DNA of 30,264 nt from Chara braunii. Taxonomy: Eukaryota; Streptophyta; Charophyceae; Charales; Characeae. A model generated the notes under the pieces. It was not told the DNA's origin and did not search any database. It saw only the letters and a list, made by a program, of their open reading frames with translations. The DNA lies in contig BFEA01000004.1 in NCBI GenBank assembly GCA_003427395.1, positions 2,930,150 through 2,960,413 of the forward strand, read 5' to 3'. The position numbers were made by a program, and so were the translations under genes. This document shows positions 9,898-18,984 of the stretch, in pieces (within the stretch, counting starts at the first letter, position 1; every line of letters starts with the position of its first letter).

Positions 9898-10725
9898 CTA
9901 AACACTAGCATAATTGTGTTGAGGGTACTTGTAGAAAGGTTTTTGCTATAGACGTGCTATCCATTGCTGTCGTACTTGGCTAACTTGCCCACTCTATACG
10001 ATGATGCGATTCATTGCCATCGTACTTGGTTGAATCCGCCACCCTGTACTTTGTTGAATCCGCCACCCTTCTCGGGCCCTTAACTAGCAGAGGACAGTTT
10101 CCTGATCGGTTTCTCTCCGTCCGTACGTGTGTGTGTGTGTGTGTGTATGTGGGTGCGCGCACGTGGACGTTTAAGGCTACGACAGGTGGTGGAAGCACTC
10201 TGCCAACGGGACAGGGACATGTAAAGATGTGTTATGTGATATCCACTGTCCAGTGCAAATAGTAGACAAGAACACTGTATAAAGCCGTTGAAAATAGGGT
10301 GATAGAGGGGTTCAATGGTTCATTGTGCTAGAAGAAAGGGTGGCTACAACACCTCTGCAGTTCGTTGTGGGAAGAAGACTGATAAGTTTTGTTGAGGTGA
10401 ATGCATGAGGGAATGGTGCTGAAGAGTTCAATGGCCTCAGTGGCCTGCGGTTGGACAAGACGTTAGGTGGACTGGTCAGCTTCTATTTCCTATTTTTTGC
10501 GATTGGGATTGGTTGTAGCTCTGTAGTGGTTTTGGCGTTCGAAACCGACTCTCGATGTTTGAGCACTGTACTCGTCTTGGCTATTGAGAAGTGCTCTTGC
10601 GATGTTTGCTACCTTCATTGTGAAGATGGAGGGTGTAGATGTTGATATGGCTGTCAATAATCGTCTTCCCGATGATGAAGGAAGAACATGATTGGGACTG
10701 GGAAGAGCTGCAGCCTAAAGGAGGC
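9894..10725. other. Unrecognised stretch shared by both copies
   Basis: No credible gene. The sequence is collinear with 26961-27785 in copy 2 apart from small indels, including an extra direct repeat ttgaatccgccaccc near 10030-10070 present only here. Open frames over the GT tracts are low-complexity artefacts. Confidence 0.5.
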
Positions 10726-11077
10726 GGTCGGTCATTGTCGATCTTCCGCCAGCTGGTTGACAGTTTGGGGGGATTGTATTACATTACACATGTTAAACAG
10801 TGTTAACTTTTTTTGTCCTTTGGTTTTGAATGACAAAAAGTGGTAGTACTACAGTACCACTACTACAATACCTGGAAATGGAATTCTAGTATTGCTTTCT
10901 CAGCCGTTGTGTGGGTGGGTTTGGATTCTTTGGAAAATGAAACCTTCCCGCGATGAAACCTTTGTATCAATGTATCCATTTCCCCGCAACCAATCCAACC
11001 CCCCTTCCCCCCCTACTCCCGCTGCCACTCTCTCTCTCTCTCACACACACACACACATGACATTTTGATTGTTTGTT

Positions 11078-11142
<65 letters not shown>

Positions 11143-11230
11143 GTGGGTCGGTGCCCGTTGTATTCGGTGGAAGTCCGAAGAAACAGTGCAGTAGTGCTTT
11201 TTTTGTTGAAGGTGTGCATATCGTAAGTGA

Positions 11231-11261
<31 letters not shown>

Positions 11262-11612
11262 TGCGTGTGCGCCCGCGCAAGAGAGAGAGAGAGAGAGAGG
11301 GCAGGTGGGGATGGCCGCTGCTTAGGAAATAGAAAGGCTACTGGCTTACCTGTTCGCAGGCCACCTTCCTGCTCTTTTGAACACCAGATCACGGGCCAGG
11401 GGAAGACCCTAGGCCATGGGCCACATAGAAAACAAAACTGCAGTTTGAATCTTGGAGGCACGGACTTTTCCGCAATGCTTAGTTTCAAGTGCAGTTCGAA
11501 TGTCGGGCCTGACTGGACTGCACAAACGTGTTTCGACTGCATTTTCGAACTGTTTTTGTGACCGCCGCGTAATTACCCCAAAAATGAAAAATGTCAGTTT
11601 TGACGAAATTGC

Positions 11613-11694
<82 letters not shown>

Positions 11695-11711
11695 CACTCT
11701 CACGGAATGGG

Positions 11712-11770
<59 letters not shown>
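10726..11770. other. Segment of about 1.05 kb present only in copy 1
   Basis: Copy 2 passes directly from gggactgggaagag into a GA tract, whereas copy 1 holds this segment between the same flanks. It has no recognisable gene and is dense in CT, CA, GT and GA tracts. Either copy 2 lost it by recombination between GA runs, copy 1 gained it, or the assembly of copy 2 collapsed across the GA tract. Confidence 0.6.
11030..11300. repeat. Compound CT/CA/GT/GA microsatellites
   Basis: CT then CA at 11030-11057, GT at 11084-11137, CA at 11236-11261 and GA at 11280-11299. The order of complementary tracts gives several possible long fold-backs. Confidence 0.9.

Positions 11771-11784
<14 letters not shown>
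11619..11784. repeat. Palindromic compound microsatellite (CT)n(AC)n ... (GT)n(GA)n
   Basis: A CT run (11619-11679) and a CA run (11680-11697), a short spacer, then a GT run (11715-11753) and a GA run (to 11784). The right half is the reverse complement of the left, so the whole can form a long hairpin or cruciform. Bases 11785-12196 after it are collinear with copy 2 apart from the ribozyme-bearing piece. Confidence 0.9.
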
Positions 11785-11787
<3 letters not shown>

Positions 11788-12196
11788 AAAGAACGTGAGC
11801 ATGGCTGCCATGGCCCTATGCAAGGGGGCCTGGTACAATCGTGGAGAGAAAAAAATGAAAACATAGAAAACGAGAAAGAAAGAGGGTTCTTTTTGTTTTT
11901 TTTTTCCCGTATAGACAGTTATATGCATATATATATATATATTATTCACATAATATATATAATATGTATTCTGCATTCGGTCTGACCAGCGCCCCCCAAA
12001 AATTGTCGGGACTCGGGAGCCATTTCGTCAGTTTGACGGGCCCCGTCGGGCATGTCAAGAAACAGCCGGAGGCCCGGAAGGGCAACTGGGGCCCGGGGTT
12101 ACACTGGCTGGCGGGTGGCCCGTGCTGCATGATATGTTTAGTAGGGTTGGAAGGCTTGTAGGCACATAGGCTCGACAAAGCATGTACTAGGCATGA

Positions 12197-12250
12197 NNNN
12201 NNNNNNNNNNNNNNNNNNNNNNNNNNNNNNNNNNNNNNNNNNNNNNNNNN
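12197..12250. other. Assembly gap of 54 N
   Basis: Lies exactly between the last shared base of copy 1 (aggcatga) and the poly-T start of copy 2. In copy 2 the sequence continues beyond the same point without a gap. The true distance between the two copies is therefore unknown. Confidence 0.98.
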
Positions 12251-12285
<35 letters not shown>

Positions 12286-12715
12286 CATCTGAAAACAGCA
12301 TTTATAAGCCCGCCCAAATTTCAATTTCTTTTTTTTTTTAGTTGCTTCCGGAAGGGGACGCCATGTGCAGGCGATGCGCGCGACCCGTTTTCGGGTGCGC
12401 GGCTCCGCCTGCGTGTGACGCAGCTGCAAAATTGCTCGGCTGCGCAGCCCTCGGCCGGGGACGAGGCCGCAGGTTCCGCGTGTGATGCACTAACCTCACG
12501 CCCTGTGCTGTCTTTCGTTCGGAATGCTAGATGTGCGGAAAGAGACCCAGAAAAACAGCAAGATGGGGTGTGCCAAGGATTTTTGGAATTTGAGTGAGGG
12601 GAAACAGAAGGAACTCAAATCCCCCGTGTTGGTCCGATGAAGTAAGTAGATCGTTTTTCGCGTGGCGCTAATTGCGCGCGCGGAAGTTTGGCGCGAGAGG
12701 AGTAAGAAAAACAAT

Positions 12716-13316
12716 TCAATCCAAAAAATAGTGTTGGACTTCCCACCTGGCTAAGACCCGTCGTTTAGAACAAAAGGGCTTCGGCACGCTTCGCGTGTAT
12801 CGCTTTCGTATCAAGTCCCGTCGTCGTCCAATGACCAGTTCTGAATCCGATGTGGAGGGTCTTAATTGCGTTGCTCTTTCTCTATGTTCGTCCTCACTCC
12901 GCACACGGTAGAGGAAACCCCTGGATTCGTAGCGCTCAAAGCGCAGGCATTCGGTGCATAGGGTGCGCGGCCAATGGGGTTCTACTGCCGTCCACGGGAT
13001 GATGACCAACTCGTTGAATGGCAACAATATCGAGTAAGGCGGAAAGTGCGTATCGATAATGACAAACCCAACCTCTACGAATCCTGAACAATGGTTTGCC
13101 GGAGGGAAGTAGTATCGTCCGCCGATTTGTGCGACAGCTTCTTATGTCCCACTCGCATACACGTGTCCTTTCCTCGTTGTAGGGAAAAGGCCGTGTTGAG
13201 ACGGGAGATACGGGAAGCTGGCGCCCGATCGAAGGGTGCTTGTCAGTCCACATATCAATCAATTGCAAAAATCCCGAGACATCATCAAGAAAAGAAAACA
13301 CTCGCGCAACCCCCAA
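12716..13316 (-). pseudogene. LTR-borne reading frame of about 200 codons, left copy (broken)
   Basis: Minus-strand frames 13316-12936 and 13027-12716 together cover an ORF also readable in the other LTR. The first part includes STRPFPYNEERTRVCEW, after which about two missing bases near 13135 shift the frame. The second part holds IPWTAVEPHWPRTLCTEC, with a CxxC, and a basic, Arg-rich C-terminus ending FLD. The lesion differs from that of the right copy, where this position is intact but other breaks exist. No domain is recognised. It lies near the U5 end of the LTR, downstream of the predicted promoter. Whether it was ever a protein gene is an inference from mutually complementary damage. 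Confidence 0.45.
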
Positions 13317-14295
13317 TCAATCCTTTTCGACCCGAGAGAGAGAGAGGGAAAAAAAAAACATTCATCAGCTTCATCATGCATGTAACTAAGGGACCGACCC
13401 GCGACTCAGGTTTCCGTAAGCCACCGCGGTGTTGATCCCAGGCGCCTTATTTCTCGAGGCTACCCTGTAGATTGGCTGCAGATGTCGTGCAGCATAAGGC
13501 AGATGGCATGCGCCGTGAATTCAAAACTACAGATTTAAACACTCTTGCACTCTCGAACAAAATCCTATTGGGGGTTGCGTCTAATCAACAAGAAAAGACG
13601 CGCATCTTCATACATACATTCACTGTGGAAGGTGCGAAAATGACATGGGTATACGAGTGAGAAATCAACCGAGGGAATGGTACACACGCATCCACCGTTC
13701 ACAAGACAAGAGGAGCAATTCCTCGACATATGGGGATTACCCAGGAAACTAATGAAAGAGTTCCGGAAGAAGTTCTTTCACACAGGAAAGCACAAAGATT
13801 CATTTTCATCCAAGGGGGAAACAAACACTAAGACACATCATCATTCAAAGATAGAAGAGAGAGAGAGGGAGATGAGGGAGGAAAGTCGAGAAAGGAGATG
13901 ACAAGATCCGAAAGAAGGAAGTTCGGCGTTGCCGCCGTACACTCACGCCAGAGATAAAGATCCGCAACAACAAAGGCGCATTCGCTGTTAATTCCAATAT
14001 GATCCCGGGCCAATCACTCACTCAACTCCAATCAATCGGTCCTCATGCTCGCACCGACGATCCCGACCGTCGCGTGCCAACTCCCACCACTGCGATCGTC
14101 ATCCCGCCGACGTAAACTCGACGCGGTTCGCCCAGATCCCACAGTCCGTTGTGGCGATCAAGCGCTCAACCGGCCAGCCTATCGTCAGCCCGACAGGACT
14201 TTCGGAATCGCACCAAACACTCTGCCTAGCCACTGCTTCCCAGACGCTGGCTTAGGAGTCGAGAACGAAAGAGAGATTTGCGGGCTCACTTGCGG

Positions 14296-14303
14296 AATTT
14301 ATA
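14296..14303 (-). promoter_or_regulatory. TATA-like box in the 3' LTR
   Basis: Minus-strand TATAAATT with CCAAT-type motifs upstream (14431-14440 palindromic attggccaat, and gattgg at 14485-14490). The same arrangement is in the 5' LTR. Confidence 0.45.
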
Positions 14304-15208
14304 CCAGCGAGGAGGGAGACAAGGGAGGGAGAATGCAGGGGGAAAGTCGAAGTGTAAGAGGAGAAGCAGGAAGAGAAGACTTTGAGAAGAGCGCTTCGTG
14401 GAAGCCATGTTGATCCTTCGCAACTTGGCGATTGGCCAATCAAACTCGTCGCGCAATAGGCAGATCCTACCGTACCACGCGTCTGATTGGTGGGCGAGAG
14501 TAATCTAAGGATCCACCGGACTTCGCGAGCTTTGCTCGAAGGGCGAGAAAAGAAAAGGCGCGAGAAGTAGCGCGAGACGGGTCTAAGATTCTGACGATCA
14601 ACAAGGGGAAATGAGCGCACAAAGAGTAGAGCGGGAGAGAGAGAGAGAGGGAGAAAAACAGTTACGAGGAGAGAGGAAGAGGAGGGGGAAGGAAAAAGGA
14701 GCGCGGGAGAGAGCGATGCGGGGGACAGAAAGGAGAAAGCTTTGCATGCGAGGCGCCGTCAACAAAAAGAGAAAAAGGCACCGAAACAGTTACCGCTTGC
14801 CTACATCCTAAACCAATTCAGAATTGAAATCACCATATCCGCGCGTGAAAGAGCGACGCGGGAAAAGAAAGTCCTACGCCTATTCGTATCCCCACAAAAT
14901 TCCAAGAGTTTTCCCCAACGCGACCGAGAACATTCACACACAAAAAGGACACGTCGAAGTTCCGCTTATCCCGGAATTTCCAACTGCCGGGCCCAATTCC
15001 CAGTGCACTCGCTAAGGCACACGTCAATTCCTATGTATTTCCCAAATTGCAAAAAAAAAAAGCAGAACCCGGGAATCGTAAAAGCTTCCGAAAGATGGGG
15101 GCCCAAAACGCGGCACCCAAAATCAAGAAAACGAAATGGGGTTTTTATGGGGTTGGTATGATACAAGCAAAAAGGGTACGAAAGATAGCACGGGTTCGGG
15201 AAGTAGTT

Positions 15209-15224
15209 CGTCACATATGTGACG
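15209..15224. repeat. 16-bp perfect palindrome at the inner edge of the 3' LTR
   Basis: CGTCACATATGTGACG straddles the LTR/internal junction. The other junction also has a perfect palindrome (20491-20504). Confidence 0.8.
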
Positions 15225-15580
15225 CACAGGGGGTTCCAAAATTATGCCATCTCCTGATTGCATGCTCGGTGGAGAAGGGGAGAGAGAGAGAGAGAACAGA
15301 GTGATGAATGAGGAACCAAGCGTATCAACAGACAATCCAGCCAGAGTCCATGCCAACTTCAGTTGCAATCTTTTGTTGGCTCGTGCTGCTCGAATCATCG
15401 ATGGTCGTCCAGGTGACGCCATCATCGTCCGCCTATGAAACACCCGCGGACGCGTCCACGGGGTCAAGCTCGGAGGGCGGCTGTGATCACGGCCGCCGCA
15501 GCTCCGGCCGCGGTTGGGTGCGGCCGCGACTTTCAGGAAATTTTTATGAGGCAATTTTTTATCAAAAAATAAAATAAAAA
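15225..15580. other. Internal sequence next to the 3' LTR, no gene seen
   Basis: Contains a short GA run (15279-15295) and a GC-rich part (15440-15535) with gcggacgcgtcc and gcggccgc motifs. No purine-rich tract fitting a polypurine primer is evident directly beside the LTR. Confidence 0.4.
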
Positions 15581-16090
15581 ATGGGGTTGTAGATCTTTTC
15601 GAGATCTAAATTGCGCAATTTTTTATTTCATTTTTTGACTTCGTCTTCAAATTTTAAAAATTCAAAATTTAATTTTCCTCAGGCAAAAGCTGTTTTTTTT
15701 TTTTTCCAAAAAAAAAACATGAAATGTATGTGATTTTTTATTTTAAATTCCGTAACGGTTTTGGATATGACCACCAGGCAAACGTTGTTCAATATATTTT
15801 TCTGCATAACATTTTTTTTTTAAAAAAACAAAACAAAAAATATGGGGTTGTAGATCTTTTCAAAATCTAAATTGCGCAATTTTTTATTTTATTTTTTGAC
15901 TTCGTCTTCGAATTTTAAAAATTCAAAAACTAATTTTCTTGAGGCAAAAACTGTTTGGTTTTTTTTTTCCAAAAAAAAAACATGAAACGTATGTGATTTT
16001 TTATTTTAAATTCCGTAACGGTTTTGGATATGACCACCAGGCAAACGTTGTTCAGTATATTTTTCTGCATAACAATTTTTTTTTTTTAGA
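15581..16090 (+). repeat. AT-rich tandem duplication, period about 261 bp
   Basis: Two units begin with atggggttgtagatctttt at 15581 and 15842 and run in parallel through gcgcaattttttatt, a tttgacttcgtcttc block, an A/T-run and atgaccaccaggcaaacgtt. They are much richer in A+T than the rest of the retrotransposon, so a nested foreign insert is possible. Confidence 0.85.
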
Positions 16091-16122
16091 ATTTTCAGAA
16101 TTTTTTTTTTTTTTTTTTTTTT

Positions 16123-16205
16123 TTTCATGGCCACGGACCGCGGACACGGCCGGGGACCAGGCAAACGTTTTTTCATGGCCACAGACCGCGGACACGGCCA
16201 CGGCC
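16123..16205 (+). repeat. GC-rich short tandem repeat, period about 48 bp
   Basis: catggccac(g/a)gaccgcgga occurs at 16126 and 16174. Between them lies accaggcaaacgtt, a motif also found in each AT-rich unit to the left, which suggests these repeats arose by unequal copying of the same array. Confidence 0.7.
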
Positions 16206-16609
16206 GCGGACTTGTCCCCGGATGGCCGGCGCCGAGGGGGATTCGTAGTCATCCGCCGGTTCTCCGTGTGCTCTGCACCCCTGTTTGTCGCTGTCCGTCG
16301 AATGAGAGCGTAGGTTTACGTCATCGTCGCTGGCGTGATCTTCGTGAAGCTTACTGATTCCTGTCGCTTTCCGCTGCCGATTAGATGAAGAGAGGAGGAG
16401 GGGGGGGGGAATAGTCATGTGATCGGGATCTACCGCCTAGTTGGAATCGGCTAGTAGAGGCAGTACATGGAGGGGATCTCACGGGGACGACGGGGAGGAA
16501 GTGGGGGTAGGTAGTGATTCATCCCTTCTACCGTCACCGGAAGCTCCTCATATCGGATGATCCGGTGGAAGCGAGGAAAGCGATCGCCGCTATGAGGGAG
16601 GGAAGCGAG

Positions 16610-17101
16610 TTAATCGCGATAGAAGGAGAAGTGGGTGCGGAGGAGCGCCGCTCGAAAGAACTCGTAGTGGCGACATGCGGGGATTGTCCTCGTGGCTACG
16701 CAGTAGACTTCTACCACGTTGCATCGCTCCCACGCAGCGCTAGACAACAGAATATGCCAACAGAACGTGGGGGCAGAGGGCTGAAGGGATGGGTGGGGGT
16801 AGACGGTAGCGAGAAGGCGGGTAGAGTAGAAATCGTGGAAGAGATTGGGAAGGAAGGGATGGAGGGGGAAGGTGACGGGGGTGCGAATCAGTTCGAGGGT
16901 GAGAAAATCAAGGGGACGGTGGGATAACTTCCGTGGACGAAGGCCTATCGCCCGCATTGGTACATGGGCGAATTGGGGGACGGGTGGGGCTGGAGGAGGA
17001 GGGGGATCTACTCCGTCTCCGTCGTGAGGTGGTTGGGGTGGCGGCTGCGGGGTCGCCATCTTCGGGCTTCGGCGGCTCCGGATTCCTGGTCGGATCGTCA
17101 C
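16610..17101 (-). CDS. Possible continuation of the accessory ORF (163 codons)
   Basis: A minus-strand open frame overlaps the end of the preceding accessory ORF in another frame. It starts Pro-rich (PPPPPAPPVPQF) and continues as an ordinary mixed sequence (DFLTLELIRTPVTFPLHPF and so on). It may be the downstream part of the same protein after a one-base slip, or an unrelated chance frame: a plus-strand frame of 137 codons covers part of the same bases (16514-16927). No domain is recognised. Bases 16206-16513 next to it hold nothing I can assign. Confidence 0.25.
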   Translation of the reverse strand: MTIRPGIRSRRSPKMATPQPPPQPPHDGDGVDPPPPPAPPVPQFAHVPMRAIGLRPRKLSHRPLDFLTLELIRTPVTFPLHPFLPNLFHDFYSTRLLATVYPHPSLQPSAPTFCWHILLSSAAWERCNVVEVYCVATRTIPACRHYEFFRAALLRTHFSFYRD

Positions 17102-17933
17102 TGATGCACAGGCTTGCTTCGCTAGCTAACTCCAGTTGGCGCTTCCCGGTGGCAATTTCTTCCCGCTTGCGTGCGGCCTTAGGGTCTTCCGCCTCCGTGC
17201 CCGTGCGTGCGGCTTCCTCCGGCAGGGCTTCCGACTCGAATCCGGTTTCTTCTTCCTCCTTTTCTTCTTCACTCACTTCGCCCTCGCTATACTCGCTATA
17301 GCTTCCCTCCTCCGACGTTTCCTCGTCGTCGTCTTCTTCGTCGTCGTCGATCACCACTTCCTCCGCCTTCGGATAGAAGGCGTGAGGGATGATGTCGTAA
17401 GGCTTCAGATACTCCTGTCGAAATGGTAGCGTATCTTCGTCACTCGGCTCCTCCAAGCACGCAGTCCACTGAAGGTACGGATCCAACGACTGCTCGAGAA
17501 CGTACGGAGCGGGGCTGTCGTCATTTTGCGAAAAGATGTCGGGCGAGAGATCGTCCGCCAATTGCACGATCGGCGAGATTAGCTCCTGCGCAATCAACTG
17601 GCGACGACCCGGCCGTACCGATCCAAAGAGAAAGCCGAGAAGATCGCCCTCCACGTTGGTCCTCCAAGCTTCTATGATCAGCAACTCCAAATTTTCGATC
17701 CACGGAGGATGCTCGCTTGTTTGCGTCCACGTCACCTGTACTTGGGCCAAGCACACAGACAACTCGTCAAAAGTTTCGCGCCACAGTCGCCAATGCGCAG
17801 GATTAATGAGCGGGACAGAAAGAGGTTTGAACAAGAAGGAAAGAGAAGGATGAAGATCGGACTGCCAGAAGGTGGGGAAAAGAGAGGGGAGACCAAAGAT
17901 GGAGAGAGGAGCGAGAGGAACAACGTGGTTCAT
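16908..17933 (-). CDS. Accessory ORF, acidic central region, unrecognised
   Basis: This is the longest uninterrupted frame in the window, up to 341 codons on the minus strand inside the retrotransposon. The first ATG is at 17933, but the first 20 or so residues are pyrimidine-tract-like and the protein may truly begin later. Residues about 40-165 look folded (HPPWIENLELLIIEAWR and so on). Residues 190-240 are extremely acidic (DDDEEDDDEETSEEGS and following). The end is Arg/Ser/Pro-rich, like a nuclear linker. It matches no retroviral domain known to me. Its place 3' of the integrase fragment is where plant retrotransposons carry extra or captured genes. It might form one gene with the ORF at 17930-18412. 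Function unknown. Confidence 0.45.
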   Translation of the reverse strand: MNHVVPLAPLSIFGLPSLFPTFWQSDLHPSLSFLFKPLSVPLINPAHWRLWRETFDELSVCLAQVQVTWTQTSEHPPWIENLELLIIEAWRTNVEGDLLGFLFGSVRPGRRQLIAQELISPIVQLADDLSPDIFSQNDDSPAPYVLEQSLDPYLQWTACLEEPSDEDTLPFRQEYLKPYDIIPHAFYPKAEEVVIDDDEEDDDEETSEEGSYSEYSEGEVSEEEKEEEETGFESEALPEEAARTGTEAEDPKAARKREEIATGKRQLELASEASLCISDDPTRNPEPPKPEDGDPAAATPTTSRRRRSRSPSSSSPTRPPIRPCTNAGDRPSSTEVIPPSP

Positions 17934-18412
17934 TGGGGGCGTGGGAAAGGGACGAGGGTGGGGATTGGAATCGGCGGCTCGCGCGGAGAGCGGCGGATCT
18001 CACCAAGATCCGGCGCAGAGGTCGGGATGAGGTTGTGCCCTGGTCGGGCAAGACCGTGCTGCCACACGTTGGACACTTGCTCCGTCCACTCTCGCAGTGA
18101 GGTCAAGATCACCGTATGCCACTGTGGATTGACCGAACTGATGTCGCCGCTGAAAGCCGCGACCGTGGTCACGTGGCTCGTTCCAGGAGCCGCTCGCCGA
18201 TGAACTGTGATTACTTCCGCCAATACCACTGCCTGTGAATTCCCTTTGATTCGAAACGCGTTGGCGACACACACACCTACGTCGCAGAAGAACTGTGTCA
18301 AACGCCGAAGATCCGTATGAAGCCGTGGATGACGAACTTGTCGAATTTCCGAGATGTGGCCACGTGGCTGCAACAACTGTTCATCAAGAGCCCACTCCGT
18401 GATGAAACTCAT
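17930..18412 (-). CDS. Accessory ORF, 160 codons, unrecognised
   Basis: The minus-strand frame starts at an ATG in good context (gcc before ATG, G after) behind a long CT-rich leader. The first 130 or so residues look protein-like (MSFITEWALDEQLLQPRGH, then FFCDVGVCVANAFRIKGNS), while the last 24 are Pro/Arg-rich and may be intron read-through. A donor-like GTGAG at 18003 and a pyrimidine tract ending in cag at 17862 lie just downstream, but joining them does not keep the frame of the next ORF in this copy. No family is recognised. Together with the next ORF it replaces the missing pol region, so the pair may be a captured host gene. Confidence 0.4.
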   Translation of the reverse strand: MSFITEWALDEQLLQPRGHISEIRQVRHPRLHTDLRRLTQFFCDVGVCVANAFRIKGNSQAVVLAEVITVHRRAAPGTSHVTTVAAFSGDISSVNPQWHTVILTSLREWTEQVSNVWQHGLARPGHNLIPTSAPDLGEIRRSPREPPIPIPTLVPFPRPQ

Positions 18413-18559
18413 GGCGAGGTCGGAGAGGAAGACGAAGGGCAGGAGGGAGAGAGCGGAGAGAGAGTTAGATCGTGGTTGTTCTCCTCGCTTCCCGAGGAGG
18501 AAGAGAGAGGAAGATCAGGGGGAGGAAGAGGACGAAGGTAGGAGGTATGTCGAACGATG

Positions 18560-18960
18560 GGGACAGAGCTATGGCTGGCACTAGCCTTAAGCGCGATGCG
18601 CACAATGTTGGCGCCCTTAGGACCGAGCCCGACAATCGATATCTGTTGTGTCCGCACTGACTCCCTGAAAGAGGCGCTCTACTTCCGTTGGTACTATCGT
18701 GTTTGGTCCTTGTATTGGGGCCGCGATCAGCGGCACAGACGGAACAGTTGGCGACAATGTATCTGACATCATCTCGTATGTTGGACCAGAACCATCGGTT
18801 CTGGTCTATAGTTGCCTTCGTGACACGTATCGCGAAATGAGCGGCCCGTTCTTCGTGAGCCGGTCGGATCCAATCATATCTCTGGAATGGATGGGGAACC
18901 CTTAACCATGAACCCGATCCGTTAGTTTTACGCTTCTCCAAATGACCATTTATCCACCGA
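18560..18960 (-). pseudogene. Integrase fragment with HHCC zinc finger
   Basis: In the open minus-strand frame running from 19040, residues H62 and H68 and C99 and C102 form an HHCC finger (AHEERAAHF, then NRWFWSNIRDDVRYIVANCSVC), with the F/YW..M..DV..YV..C..C pattern of Ty3/gypsy integrases. The zinc finger spans about 18857-18735. A few residues beyond may be the start of the catalytic core (SIVGLGPKGANIV in a neighbouring frame), but the D,D35E core is absent. The upstream part joins the end of gag in a different frame, so an internal deletion removed protease, RT and RNase H. Non-functional. Confidence 0.65.
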
Positions 18961-18984
18961 CAGTCCCGAGATCTCTCGGTTGCC

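Larger units (their letters stand above)
48..12196 (+). repeat. Duplicated unit, copy 1 (interrupted by a Penelope-like element)
   Basis: The unit starts with a poly-T run (48-77) and a short AT-rich stretch, continues after the inserted retroelement at 5780 and ends at the N gap. The same order of sequence is found in 12251-28415: poly-T start, second T-run, GC-rich block, SINE-like stretch, CAP-like exon, GT tracts and the final stretch ending in aggcatga. Without its insertion copy 1 is about 6.5 kb. Point differences and many small indels separate the copies, so the duplication is not recent. The two copies abut head to tail across the gap, which suggests a tandem duplication, but the gap leaves the junction unproven. 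Confidence 0.8.
12492..15211 (-). repeat. 3' LTR (left copy)
   Basis: Shares its full length with 20515-23230. In plus orientation both start aacctca(c/t)gccctgtg and end gggttcgggaagtagttcgt. Outside the shared part this copy is preceded by tgtgatgcact and followed by cacatatgtg, which could restore TG...CA ends, but the other LTR does not show them. It carries the same TATA and CCAAT motifs as the 5' LTR. Confidence 0.85.

Noticed and set aside
11013-11788. ORFs rich in Cys-Val, Thr-His or Ser-Leu repeats
   Set aside because: They are translations of GT, CA and CT microsatellites.
14742-15161. Plus-strand open frame in the LTR, also open at 22509-23048
   Set aside because: It lies in U3 antisense to the element, has Lys/Arg-rich low-complexity composition, ends at different points in the two LTRs and shows many amino-acid changes.
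17862-18003. Possible 142-nt intron joining the two accessory ORFs (GTGAG ... cag)
   Set aside because: The splice signals look good, but the joined exons run into a stop; the frame is off by one in this copy, so it is not annotated.
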